Assembly: GCA_038206355.1 (NCBI GenBank) | Contig: JBBRAY010000004.1 | Span: 62,001 to 126,000, forward strand | Direction: 5' to 3' | DNA: 64,000 nt | Origin: JAPLDB01 sp038206355 | Lineage (GTDB): Bacteria; Bacteroidota; Bacteroidia; AKYH767-A; 2013-40CM-41-45 | Shown: positions 34,197 to 43,772 of the stretch, piece by piece | How the letters are laid out: each line of letters starts with the position of its first letter | Numbering within the stretch: position 1 is the first letter of the stretch | Position numbers and translations under genes: made by a program | Notes under the pieces: model-generated | Told to the model about the DNA's origin: nothing | What the model saw: only the letters and a program-made list of their open reading frames with translations | Databases searched by the model: none

Positions 34197-36131
34197 TCAC
34201 CCCTTTTTATTCGACACAAAGTACATGTCAATCTCCCCTTTATTTTTCGCTTTCACTTTTCCACGGTATTCACATTCGAAATGGTCTTTCACCAATTCAA
34301 AGGTGGCTCCGCTGATATTTACTTTTCCAATTTCTCCTGAGGATTCCATACGCGAAGCGGTGTTTACAGTATCTCCCCAGATGTCGTAAGCGAATTTTTT
34401 AATACCTACAATACCGGCAACTACAGGCCCTGTATGCACGCCGCACCGCAATTCAAAAAACGGTTGTCCTTTTGCAAGGCGCTCCTGTTTATTCTTCTCA
34501 ATGAACGCAACCATTTCCAGTCCCGCTTGAACCACATCTACCGGATTGGTTGTATTGGTGGCCGGCAAACCTCCTGCACACATATACGCATCTCCGATGG
34601 TTTTTATTTTTTCGATGCCATGGTGTGTGATTATCTTATCAAATTCACTGTAGCAATGATTGATTTCTGCAACCAGGTCCTCCGGTGAAAGCAATTCAGA
34701 CGCTTGCGTAAAATTTTTGAAATCTGTAAACAATACACTTACGATGTCAAAGCTTTTTGCTTTTGCAGTTCCTGTCGCCTTTAGTTCTTCCGCTGTTTCT
34801 TGAGGAAGGATATTCAGGAGTAATTCATCGCTTCGTTTTTTCTCTTTGCTTATCCTGTTTCGTTGTGAAAGGAAAACACCGGCGAACAGTAAAACAACAG
34901 CGAAGCCGCCAATGAAACCGTTGCGGATTAATTTCTGTCTGCTTACAATTTCTTTTTGCAGATCAACCTCACCCTGCTTTTTCTCAATGTCAAAGGCGAA
35001 TAATTTTGTGCCAAGTTTTTTATCAACTTCCAGGTCATATATTTTTTTTCTTACATCCAGAAGTGCCGTTTGTGATTTAAAAGCATTGCCAAAATCTTTT
35101 AATTCGGAATAAGACCTCGTAAGTCCATCATAAACTTTTTCCAGATCATAACTGCCATCCATTCCCAGGTCAAGAAACATTTTTTCGGCCTCTATAAAAA
35201 TGGCATTTGCGGATTTATAGTCTTTCATTGCCAGATAAGTATTTGCCTTTCCCAATAAGGACTGCGCCATATCAAGTTTTGAATCATAGCCATCAGCCGA
35301 GACATATCCCTGCTGATAATATTCTATCGCCGTAGGGAAATCTTTTTTCATGCGATAAACCTTGCCGATGATATTGAGGGTATATGGCAGATTTTCTGAC
35401 TGCTCATAATAGTTGCGGGCGCGCATCAGATAAATTAATGCTGAGTCCAGGTTTTCCGGATGGGCGGTATCAATTTTTGCGACGCTTACAAATAGCTCTC
35501 CGATATTTGCATTGCTGTTCCCGGTCATTTCACTGTCGCCGATGGCTATGCTTAACGCCAGGGCGTTGCGATGAAACTCAAATGCTTTGTCATAAGTAGC
35601 AGTCTTATTACTATACACACCTCCGACATTTGTAAGCGCCGTCGCAATTCTTATCGTATCCTGAATTTCTTCTGCAACCTTCAGCGATCTCAGATAATAA
35701 TCCTGGGCTGTATCTTCCATGCTTTTATTATAGTAGATCACGCCAATGTTGTTAAGCATATTGGAAGCGCCAACTTTAATTCCATGCGCTTCAAAAATCC
35801 TTAAGGCCTCCTTCCATACCTGCAGTGCATTTACATAATCACCCCTAATATTATAAACCAGCCCGATGGCTTTCAGTGCATAGCCATGACCTTTCGGATA
35901 GTTAATTTTTTCGGCCAGCGTTTTTGCCCGGGTTGCATAATCGAGTGCAGTGTCGGTGGATGTGCTCCTGTATTTATTGCTAAGCTCAATAAGCATGTCT
36001 ACCTTATTGGAATCATCGGGTGCAGTGCTGAAATCTTTTTGCAGATTGTCGTTACTGCCACCATCCTGTGCTTTGCAGAGCAATGAAAAAGTAATTAATG
36101 CAAAAAGCCAAAGCCCGGATTTGAAATTCAT
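34197..36131 (-). CDS. TPR-repeat membrane adenylate cyclase (class III)
   Basis: 644 residues. A signal peptide (to 22) leads to periplasmic TPR units (about 35-370: 'YALKAIGLVYNIRGDYVNALQ', 'TALTNVGGVYSNK'), one membrane helix (about 403-426), a linker of the 'LLNILPQETAEELKATGTAK' type, and a class III cyclase domain (about 455-640). The metal aspartates are in VLFTDFKNFT and KTIGDAYMCAGG; the substrate lysine (IKTIGDAY) and Asp (YDIWGDTVNTASRM) favour ATP, so cAMP is the likely product. Stop lies 48 bases from the convergent ABC gene. Its layout parallels the TPR histidine kinase at 43773. Confidence 0.93.
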   Translation of the reverse strand: MNFKSGLWLFALITFSLLCKAQDGGSNDNLQKDFSTAPDDSNKVDMLIELSNKYRSTSTDTALDYATRAKTLAEKINYPKGHGYALKAIGLVYNIRGDYVNALQVWKEALRIFEAHGIKVGASNMLNNIGVIYYNKSMEDTAQDYYLRSLKVAEEIQDTIRIATALTNVGGVYSNKTATYDKAFEFHRNALALSIAIGDSEMTGNSNANIGELFVSVAKIDTAHPENLDSALIYLMRARNYYEQSENLPYTLNIIGKVYRMKKDFPTAIEYYQQGYVSADGYDSKLDMAQSLLGKANTYLAMKDYKSANAIFIEAEKMFLDLGMDGSYDLEKVYDGLTRSYSELKDFGNAFKSQTALLDVRKKIYDLEVDKKLGTKLFAFDIEKKQGEVDLQKEIVSRQKLIRNGFIGGFAVVLLFAGVFLSQRNRISKEKKRSDELLLNILPQETAEELKATGTAKAKSFDIVSVLFTDFKNFTQASELLSPEDLVAEINHCYSEFDKIITHHGIEKIKTIGDAYMCAGGLPATNTTNPVDVVQAGLEMVAFIEKNKQERLAKGQPFFELRCGVHTGPVVAGIVGIKKFAYDIWGDTVNTASRMESSGEIGKVNISGATFELVKDHFECEYRGKVKAKNKGEIDMYFVSNKKG

Positions 36132-36199
36132 GCCATTCAGTTTTTGAACTCAGCCAAAGTAAAAATATTATTTGACATCATTTCTTTAGATCGGTGAGC

Positions 36200-36233
36200 A
36201 AAAAAAACGGGAGCACTCATCGCACTCCCGTTT
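36200..36233 (-). terminator. Rho-independent terminator of the 2389-residue protease gene
   Basis: On the minus strand AAACGGGAG pairs with CTCCCGTTT around an eleven-base loop (arms at 36225-36233 and 36205-36213), followed by a T-run. It lies 24 bases after the stop at 36257. Confidence 0.92.
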
Positions 36234-36256
36234 CCGGTTATCAGAAATGTTAAATC

Positions 36257-39200
36257 TTATTTTATGACCACAAGTTTCTCAACAGAAGTTACTTCATCAA
36301 TAGATAGACGGATAAAATAAATTCCCTTCACCATTGTTGCGCAATCTATTTCAGCAGTCTGTATGCCTGACTGAGTCATGGTTCCCTCGAGGACCTGATA
36401 TACGAGAGCCCCACTCATGTTATAAACGCCACATGAAATGCGATTGCCTTCCTGTGCCTCAAACGATACTGTTGCTTTATCAGCAGTTGGATTCGGGAAA
36501 ACATTTAAGTTGTTAATTCCGGCTGTTGAATAATTTCCGGCTTCTCTGCAACTCAGGTTAACAGCAATGGTCTTTGATGTAATGCTTGAAGAACCACAGG
36601 AATTGTTGGCCTTTACTGTTAAAGTTGCGGAAGTGGAGGTAGCGGTGGTAAACTTCACAGTTACGGATGAGCCGGTGCTGGATCCGACAAAAGTAGCTCC
36701 ACCGGATATTGTCCATGTATATGTGCTTGCACCTGTAACTGCTGCAACTGAATACACTACGGCAGTGTTGCTCTTGCAAACTGACGCATTTCCTGTGATA
36801 GTTCCCGGTTGAGCAGGTTTTGCATTAACTGACAGGGATGATGTAGCGCTGGATCCACATGAATTATTTGCTTTCACAGTGAATGTTCCTGTTCCGGTAA
36901 AGCTGCTTCCAAAACTAACGGTGATTGATGTGCCGTTACTGCTTCCTGAAATAGTTGTGCCTGATGGCTTGGTCCAGGTATAAGAAGTCGCACCGGGAAC
37001 AGCGGCAATCGAATAAACTTTCCCGCTTGTACTGCACAACCCTGTTGTTTGTCCTGAGATTGCTCCGGGAGCATTCGGTTTCGATTGTATTGCAAGTGAA
37101 GTTGTAGGACCATTGCCACATGCATTGCTTGCATACACAGATACAACTCCGGAAACAAAGCCGGAAGGAAGTGTGAGATAAATTTCCCATTCACCGGCTG
37201 CATTTTGTCCGGCGAAGGTGAGTGGATTTCCTGAATGACCTAAGCCATCAGAAATAACACTGCCTGCAGGTGCAGTCCATGTGTAAGAGGTTGCGCCGGC
37301 GACCTGGTAAATATCATAATCATAAGTACTTCCGCCGCATGCACCAACTGTAGGATTGTCGCTTCCGTGAGCCCGCCATACAGGAGCAGTTGGCAATGAT
37401 TGATTCGGCGCTACACTTACTGTAGCAGATTTCGTGCATCCGCGTGAGTCAGTAACAACAACGGTATAACTACCTACGCCAATATTGGTTGCAGTAGCAG
37501 TAGTTTGTCCGCCCGGTGACCACAGGTAAGAATATGGCGGAGTGCCGCCGCTTGCTATAACCGATGCACTTCCGGTTGGAGTAGAGCATCCCGAAGCGGT
37601 TGATGATGTTGAAGTGTTAATTTGTAAAGGAACAACGATCGTTGCGGATGCAGTTGCTGTACATCCGTGAGCGTCAGTTACGGTATAGTTGTAAGTGCCT
37701 GCGCCTAAACCTGTGGTTGAGCTGCCACTGTAGCTGTACGGACTTGTTCCTCCGACAGGTGAAAGTGATACACTTCCTGTCTGATTGTAGCACTGGGGTT
37801 GTGTTGCAGTTGCTCCCAGTGATAGTGCTGCCGGTTCAACCAATGTTCCGTTTACATATTGAATTACATAGTTCGACGGCGGAATCAATTGTGCGCCTGA
37901 TGGAACAATCGTATATGTTCCCACTGTAGGGATACCGACCACAGGTTGCTGCGCTGCATTCAAAACAGTGTATGACGGCATAACAGAAATTACACTTACG
38001 GCATTGTCGCTGAACTTATATCCGGTAATCGTAGAGGTGAATACAGGCAGACTTGAGCAAGGAGGATTTTGATTGTTGGCTGTAATAGTAAGCGTAGCAG
38101 GTGATACACTCAGTTGTCCGTTTACTGTAGAAAGGTAATAGTTTGACGGTTGTGCAAGTGTTGCACCCGGAACGATGTTATGATTTCCGACGTTGATCTG
38201 ACTTCCGGATGCCGGAGAATAGGTGATAGGTCCGTTAAACACATTTGAAGCGACATCATCATATTGATATCCGGAAACTACAGAACTGTATGCAGGTGCA
38301 GTGCCATACTGAGTAGTAACATCATTAGCATCAATAATAATCTGGTACGGATTAATCTGAAGATGACCTGCAGTATAACTTACTTCAAAATTATAACTTA
38401 AGAATCCGCCCGGTATTATGAAGTGTTGCCCGGCAGTAAGACCTGTAATGCAATTCAGAGAAATCATCTGAAAAGTGGAGTCAGGATTTTCCTGCGTATC
38501 CAGATCTGATTCATGTAGGATTACAGCAGTATTTGTATTGCTGACGCCATCAAGTTCTTCAGCATTCACGATGCCATGACTACCGTTTGCAATACCCCTT
38601 GATCCGTTAGCGATTGCATGACTGCCATTGATGAGTCCTGTTCCATTGGCAATAGCAACACTGTTTGCAATACCACGTGAACCGTTTGCAATACCACGCG
38701 AGCCGTTCAACAATAGAATATCATCACTGAGGTTTGCATTGGAACCATTAACATTATACTGAACCAATGACTGATAAGTAAGGTCAATAACAAATGTGGT
38801 ATCCGGTACTGTTCCATTTGCAATACCACGGGATCCGTTAGCTATACCGCGACTTCCATTAGCAATTCCCTTACTTCCGGAAACAAATGCCAGGTTAATA
38901 ATATCTGATTGAGACAATGTTGCGTTGTTGTATGAATCCCTGTCATCAATAAGTGCAACCTGTTTGGCAATGTACGGCTCATAAATGTTTTTCAGGGCAT
39001 TCAGGAATGTAGTCTGGTCTCCGGTTGCAATGTTGGTTGCATCGTAGATATACGAGTATTGAATTTCCTTCCCGTCAATCTTGTCACCATATAAAACTGT
39101 CTTATCCTGTGGCTGAATAACCAGTGGCATTTTCTGAATGGAGAGCAGCCCGGGAGAATTATTTGCAGTGGTATTAAATGTATAGTTGTACAACTCGGTC

Positions 39201-42200
39201 AAGCCTACACTGAAAGGACCTGCACCCGGATTGATGAAGTAGATACCAACGTCGCTAAGGTTGTTGGTTCCAAGTGGCAAAGTATATTGTATGTTCTGAA
39301 GTTCAAGATCGGCAAGTGTGAGATTGGCAGCAGCAAGTGACATACCATCAACAGTAACTGTTGCAGTAAACACCGGAAGCGCCTCCCCGTATTTCTTGGT
39401 TTTGTTGTTGGCAGTGATCACTACTTCTTTCTTCACCGGACTAAAGAAATAGAGTACGTTGGAACAACCGCCATCAGCATAAGCCGGAGGTGCGATTCCC
39501 GGTGTACAAACCTGGACAGGAGGATTTCCGAAGAATGAAGGAATTACAGCAGACAAATGATGTTCGTCAAGCCATGTAGTAACCAACGTGTCGTCTCTGA
39601 AAACAATTTTTGATTGTGTGGTGATGTAATCAGCCGTAACGATAAGTGTAAACGGTGCATTACCCGGGGTAACACCATTTGGAACGTCAAGTGAAATAAG
39701 TACAGGCGTAGGTGCAGCGAAAGTTCTCATTGCAAGATCTGCATTTGCCATACCATAGCCGGATAAATAATCGAAGCCGGGCGTGTACATTTCAGTTGCT
39801 GTGCCGGTGAGTAAATTTTTTACCTGTGCCGGTGTTAAAGTAGTATTGTAATATTTCTGTTTGGCGCTCAGCAACAATGCACCGATACCGGCAGCATGCG
39901 GAGCTGCTGCGGAAGTACCATAGAAATTAGGGAATGCATCTCCATTAGGAAAATCAGGAAGGTCAATATTCGGACCGCCAAGCTGAACAGAAGTGTTCGC
40001 TCCGTTCGGTGCGCAGATATCCGGTTTGTTTCTCTGAGTGCCATAAGTCAGCGTTCCGCCTACAGAAGAGAAAGATGCTTTTGTAGGTGGCGTTACACCG
40101 AATGCAGGTGTATTGGAATAAAGTACAGCGCCGCAGGTAATGGCTCCCAGCGAATTCGCCTGGCCAACAATGGTAGAGTTGCCCTGATTAAATTCATTGG
40201 CAACAAAGCCTCCGGCAGGAACCTTGAACACAATATATTTGAAGTGAACATTTGCGCCATTACCTGTTTCTCTTGTAATTAAAACATTGGTAGTTGTATT
40301 CTGTGTTACTGTAAATGGCAATACTTCAATAGGATCACCACCGATGTTATTTCTGTTGAAACCAAAAAGTGTGATACCGTTGTCGTAAGTAAGATAAATA
40401 TCAAGGTCATTTGAAGTACCTACAGGCAGTTGGTCAATAGAATAAAATTCGTCTTCCCATTGCATCACCACGAGGTAGGTTCCCGGCGTGAGAGTAATAT
40501 TCTGGAATCTGTCCCCACCACCAAAATTATGAGCTGTTCCTATAACGGTGCCCGGAGCTGCTGTCGGCGTATAAACTCCTTCATAAGATTTGTCTCCGTA
40601 ATTACCGGCAGAAGTAAAATAAGAAACACCAAGTGCTGTTACCTCATTCACCGCTTTTGCAATCATACCATCACTGAAAAAAGGCTCAGTGATATACGTA
40701 ATGTCATCAACTTCCACATTGCATCCTGCCTGTTGGAGGTATCTGATTTTCTGTGCCATATTTCCTGCACTTATAAAGCCCGTTGCAAATGCAAGCGTCG
40801 CAGCGGGTGCCACATCGTGTGCAATCTGAAGCATGGCGCGACCTTCATCGCTTTGAGCTCCGTAAGGATAATCCTGCAATACCTGAACAGGAGTTGTATG
40901 TCCTTCAGGATTTCCGACCCCGGGAAGGTCGCCGTTAACAACATCCAGCGGAGCCCTGATGCCACCATCAACTGTATTATAACTGTTGGAAATCACACCG
41001 ATTTTTACACCTTCACCTGCAACGCTGAAACCGTTTCTTGCAATGTTGGATTTCTGTGCCACATCTCCGAGAGAATAAACTGTTCCCGCTGTTGGTATTG
41101 GACGGAATACCGGACGTACGTGATTGATTAAAGTAATTCCTGTTGTAATATTCAGGTTATTCAATGCCATCAGATCCGGGATGTCAATGAATGTAGTCAT
41201 GATCCTGTTACCGGTTCCATTGTCAATGGTATCAGTAATATTGTATGGCGATTGAATCAGAATATTATAAAGTTGCTGGCGCATTCCTTCTTCGTAAATG
41301 ATCTCTACGAGTACCTGACAATTCACGATGATGAAAATATCTTCATTAAGGTTTGTGCATCCCCCGCTCTGACCCAGAGTGGTAAGTTCAGAGCCGATTA
41401 CATTACCGGATTTACCATTTGGTGGTGGCGCATATCCCGGGAAAATACATGGATCGAAAATTACGCGTGCAGTATCTGATGCCGTGCATCCGGTTGATGG
41501 GTATGTCACTGTTAAAGTGAACTTACCGTGTGCATTAATTGTCGCGTTGGCAGTATTTGCGTTTGCAGAAACATTGCCGCCTTCGCTCCCAAGCCACGAA
41601 TAATTTACTCCCGGAGATGCTGTACCATGAAGTACAGTGGTAGGAGTGGAGCAATCCAGTTGCCCGTTTAAACCGGCATCAACTACCGGTGCGGGATTTA
41701 CTACAATGTTGGTGGTTGCTGTTCCGGAACAACTGCCACTTGAATAAGTGTAAGTAATAATCTGTGATCCTGATCCTGCTAAAGCAGGATTAAAACTGTT
41801 TCCCGTCACGCCATTTCCGCTGAAGGTTCCTCCTGAAGGTGATCCAGAAAGTGAAATCATTGTACCATTGGTACATGCAGGACTGTAGGTACCGGCATTA
41901 ACGGACGGACTACTCGTAACAACAATCGTAGTTGTAGCAGTGGCAGTGCATCCATTGGCATTGGTATAGCTATAAGTAATCGTCTTTGTTCCAACACCCG
42001 CCGTGGCGGGATTAAAACTGTTGCCTGTTACTCCGCTGCCGCTGAAAGTTCCTCCCGAAGGAGAACCGGTAAGTGTTACTGAAGCGCCGTTTACGCATAC
42101 TGAACCATATGTTCCTGCATTTACTACCGGCAATGCATTCACTGTTACAATAACCTGATCGGTGTTGGTACAGGTTCCTGACGTTACGGTAACTGTATAG

Positions 42201-43426
42201 GTGGTAGTACCCACGCTGGAAGAAGTAACGGTTGGATTTGAAATTGTGCTGCTGCTCAACCCGGTCGTTGGCGACCAGCTATAACTGTTTCCTGCAATCG
42301 AAGCAGAACCGATCTGGGCAGAACCGCCGGCGCAAAAACTTTTGTCAATACCCGCATTGGCAACAGGCGGAGTGCATGTGACGAACGGATAAAAATCAAC
42401 CCTTACATTGCTGCATAAATTAACCTGCGTCCCACTGTATAAAGCACCCAGCACCTTCGGATTAGAACCCGTTCCTGATCCGATATTAATCCGTCCATAA
42501 GGCGCCCATATTGTGCCATCCCATTTAGCGCTTCCATTGGCAATCGTAAAAGCACTTGGTGTAGGTGAGCAACTGTTTCCATTGCCATGAATTTCCATAA
42601 AAATCCTGGAAGGACTGCCACCATTCTGATAAGCAATCGTGCACTTATTCACGTCAACATCTCCATGAACATAAATCTTAATTGTACCGGTGGCACTGTT
42701 TAGAAAATTATACTTGAAAGTAGTGTTGTTGCTTGAAAGTTTTATAGATTTAAAAATATAAACACCGGGTCCGTTGAAAGTAACAGTTCTATTGTTTGCA
42801 GAAATTGATAGGTCTTTGTATGCACCTGGACTTATGGTGGTTGTACCTGTTACATTAGTTGAGCCATAGGCCGGAAATACAGTAATGGCCGGCATTACAG
42901 GAAGTGTTGGTAAAACAGGTGTTCCTGTAATGTTTCCACCTGCAGGTACGGGACCTGAATATGTGCCACTGGCGGGATGCCTTACATATCCGCTGATTGT
43001 ACCTCCGCTGATTACTGTCTTTCCATTCACTTCAATATTACCACTGACGTTTACACTTGAACCGACCGATAAAACAGTGGCTGTTGAATTGGATGAATTG
43101 GCAACAGTAATACCCCCACTAATAGTATTGCTGTTCCCCAGCGTTACGATTCGTCCACTGTGTATGCCACCGGCAATTGTAGTACTGCTTGACGTCTGAA
43201 CAAGGTTATAACTTCCGACTTTACCACCGGTAATATTTCCGGAAGATGCAATGACTACAGCGCAACCGGGTGATCCGGGAGCGGCCTGACCAGCGCCATT
43301 CGGACACGAACCATCTCCGCCGAAAACCGAAAAGTCAGTGATCTGAAGCGTCTGTGCATTTGCAAACGGGGTCATTATTGCTAACCCTGAAATAAATGCA
43401 AGCATTAAGGTGAAATTCTTTTTCAT
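36257..43426 (-). CDS. Giant modular surface protease with T9SS sorting domain
   Basis: 2389 residues. A signal peptide (to 24) precedes a polymer-like beta-helical domain (about 30-350, GNITGGKVGSYNLVQT), then PKD/Ig-like repeats with 'GSPSGGTFSGSGVTGNSFNP' (about 355-655). A subtilase-like domain spans about 795-1210: 'VKIGVISNSYN' (Asn where the family usually has the catalytic Asp), 'DEGRAM' (Glu at the usual His place), 'DDITYI', and GTSAAAPHAAG (Ser about 1173). MBG-like domains follow (about 1280-1800), interrupted by two tracts of tandem NGSRGIA heptapeptides (about 1515-1541 and 1570-1617). SprB-type repeats, Ig-like domains and a type A T9SS domain end it (LNVFPNPTADKATV). Expected at the cell surface; substrate unknown. 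Confidence 0.9.
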   Translation of the reverse strand: MKKNFTLMLAFISGLAIMTPFANAQTLQITDFSVFGGDGSCPNGAGQAAPGSPGCAVVIASSGNITGGKVGSYNLVQTSSSTTIAGGIHSGRIVTLGNSNTISGGITVANSSNSTATVLSVGSSVNVSGNIEVNGKTVISGGTISGYVRHPASGTYSGPVPAGGNITGTPVLPTLPVMPAITVFPAYGSTNVTGTTTISPGAYKDLSISANNRTVTFNGPGVYIFKSIKLSSNNTTFKYNFLNSATGTIKIYVHGDVDVNKCTIAYQNGGSPSRIFMEIHGNGNSCSPTPSAFTIANGSAKWDGTIWAPYGRINIGSGTGSNPKVLGALYSGTQVNLCSNVRVDFYPFVTCTPPVANAGIDKSFCAGGSAQIGSASIAGNSYSWSPTTGLSSSTISNPTVTSSSVGTTTYTVTVTSGTCTNTDQVIVTVNALPVVNAGTYGSVCVNGASVTLTGSPSGGTFSGSGVTGNSFNPATAGVGTKTITYSYTNANGCTATATTTIVVTSSPSVNAGTYSPACTNGTMISLSGSPSGGTFSGNGVTGNSFNPALAGSGSQIITYTYSSGSCSGTATTNIVVNPAPVVDAGLNGQLDCSTPTTVLHGTASPGVNYSWLGSEGGNVSANANTANATINAHGKFTLTVTYPSTGCTASDTARVIFDPCIFPGYAPPPNGKSGNVIGSELTTLGQSGGCTNLNEDIFIIVNCQVLVEIIYEEGMRQQLYNILIQSPYNITDTIDNGTGNRIMTTFIDIPDLMALNNLNITTGITLINHVRPVFRPIPTAGTVYSLGDVAQKSNIARNGFSVAGEGVKIGVISNSYNTVDGGIRAPLDVVNGDLPGVGNPEGHTTPVQVLQDYPYGAQSDEGRAMLQIAHDVAPAATLAFATGFISAGNMAQKIRYLQQAGCNVEVDDITYITEPFFSDGMIAKAVNEVTALGVSYFTSAGNYGDKSYEGVYTPTAAPGTVIGTAHNFGGGDRFQNITLTPGTYLVVMQWEDEFYSIDQLPVGTSNDLDIYLTYDNGITLFGFNRNNIGGDPIEVLPFTVTQNTTTNVLITRETGNGANVHFKYIVFKVPAGGFVANEFNQGNSTIVGQANSLGAITCGAVLYSNTPAFGVTPPTKASFSSVGGTLTYGTQRNKPDICAPNGANTSVQLGGPNIDLPDFPNGDAFPNFYGTSAAAPHAAGIGALLLSAKQKYYNTTLTPAQVKNLLTGTATEMYTPGFDYLSGYGMANADLAMRTFAAPTPVLISLDVPNGVTPGNAPFTLIVTADYITTQSKIVFRDDTLVTTWLDEHHLSAVIPSFFGNPPVQVCTPGIAPPAYADGGCSNVLYFFSPVKKEVVITANNKTKKYGEALPVFTATVTVDGMSLAAANLTLADLELQNIQYTLPLGTNNLSDVGIYFINPGAGPFSVGLTELYNYTFNTTANNSPGLLSIQKMPLVIQPQDKTVLYGDKIDGKEIQYSYIYDATNIATGDQTTFLNALKNIYEPYIAKQVALIDDRDSYNNATLSQSDIINLAFVSGSKGIANGSRGIANGSRGIANGTVPDTTFVIDLTYQSLVQYNVNGSNANLSDDILLLNGSRGIANGSRGIANSVAIANGTGLINGSHAIANGSRGIANGSHGIVNAEELDGVSNTNTAVILHESDLDTQENPDSTFQMISLNCITGLTAGQHFIIPGGFLSYNFEVSYTAGHLQINPYQIIIDANDVTTQYGTAPAYSSVVSGYQYDDVASNVFNGPITYSPASGSQINVGNHNIVPGATLAQPSNYYLSTVNGQLSVSPATLTITANNQNPPCSSLPVFTSTITGYKFSDNAVSVISVMPSYTVLNAAQQPVVGIPTVGTYTIVPSGAQLIPPSNYVIQYVNGTLVEPAALSLGATATQPQCYNQTGSVSLSPVGGTSPYSYSGSSTTGLGAGTYNYTVTDAHGCTATASATIVVPLQINTSTSSTASGCSTPTGSASVIASGGTPPYSYLWSPGGQTTATATNIGVGSYTVVVTDSRGCTKSATVSVAPNQSLPTAPVWRAHGSDNPTVGACGGSTYDYDIYQVAGATSYTWTAPAGSVISDGLGHSGNPLTFAGQNAAGEWEIYLTLPSGFVSGVVSVYASNACGNGPTTSLAIQSKPNAPGAISGQTTGLCSTSGKVYSIAAVPGATSYTWTKPSGTTISGSSNGTSITVSFGSSFTGTGTFTVKANNSCGSSATSSLSVNAKPAQPGTITGNASVCKSNTAVVYSVAAVTGASTYTWTISGGATFVGSSTGSSVTVKFTTATSTSATLTVKANNSCGSSSITSKTIAVNLSCREAGNYSTAGINNLNVFPNPTADKATVSFEAQEGNRISCGVYNMSGALVYQVLEGTMTQSGIQTAEIDCATMVKGIYFIRLSIDEVTSVEKLVVIK
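38574..38878 (-). repeat. 21-base coding repeats encoding NGSRGIA heptapeptides
   Basis: Two clusters (38805-38878 and 38574-38715) of direct 21-base repeats, translated on the minus strand as variants of N-G-S-R-G-I-A (GSKGIAN, GSHAIAN, GSHGIVN). Ninety bases of non-repeat coding sequence separate the clusters. Third codon positions vary between copies, so the repeats are not all recent duplicates. Confidence 0.9.
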
Positions 43427-43772
43427 GATTGATGATTGATTAAATTAATTGGTTGTTGATTAAGTCTTTTTAATAAGCAATATTTTCCAGTCCAGAAATT
43501 TTCTGTTGAAAGTTGAATTATTTATCTACTATTCAGGAAATAATTGTGTCCTGATATTTTTCATGCATACCGTAAATTATATAGTAAGCAGAAAATCAAA
43601 TTCTGCAATGTAAATCAATGCAGTGTAGTTCTTCGTGTTAAGAAGGGGGCGAATGGTTGGTTCGGACGACAAATATATTTACTTAAACCGGAAAAACAAG
43701 CTATTGGCTCTCAAGCCAATATTAATTTTCGGGGGTAGTTTTGGCTTCGAATGAAAGCCATTGTTAATTCAA
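43427..43772. other. Intergenic region upstream of the giant protease gene
   Basis: No gene is supported in these 346 bases. A plus-strand frame at 43544-43738 has no signal peptide, family resemblance or sensible context. The right part holds the terminator of the histidine kinase; the left part must carry the protease promoter, but no clear TAnnTTTG box was found. Confidence 0.5.
43702..43721 (-). terminator. Hairpin after the TPR histidine kinase
   Basis: TATTGGCT (43702-43709) pairs perfectly with AGCCAATA (43714-43721) around a four-base loop. On the minus strand it is followed by GCTTGTTTTTCC and lies about 50 bases after the stop at 43773, so it is a probable terminator. Confidence 0.6.

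Noticed and set aside
38574..38878. CRISPR-like regular repeats
   Set aside because: The 21-base units are contiguous, in frame and coding for a heptapeptide inside a large gene; there are no spacers of even length and no cas genes.
43544..43738. Plus-strand 64-residue frame in the gap before the giant protease
   Set aside because: No signal peptide, no recognisable motif, AT-rich random composition, and overlap with a probable terminator.
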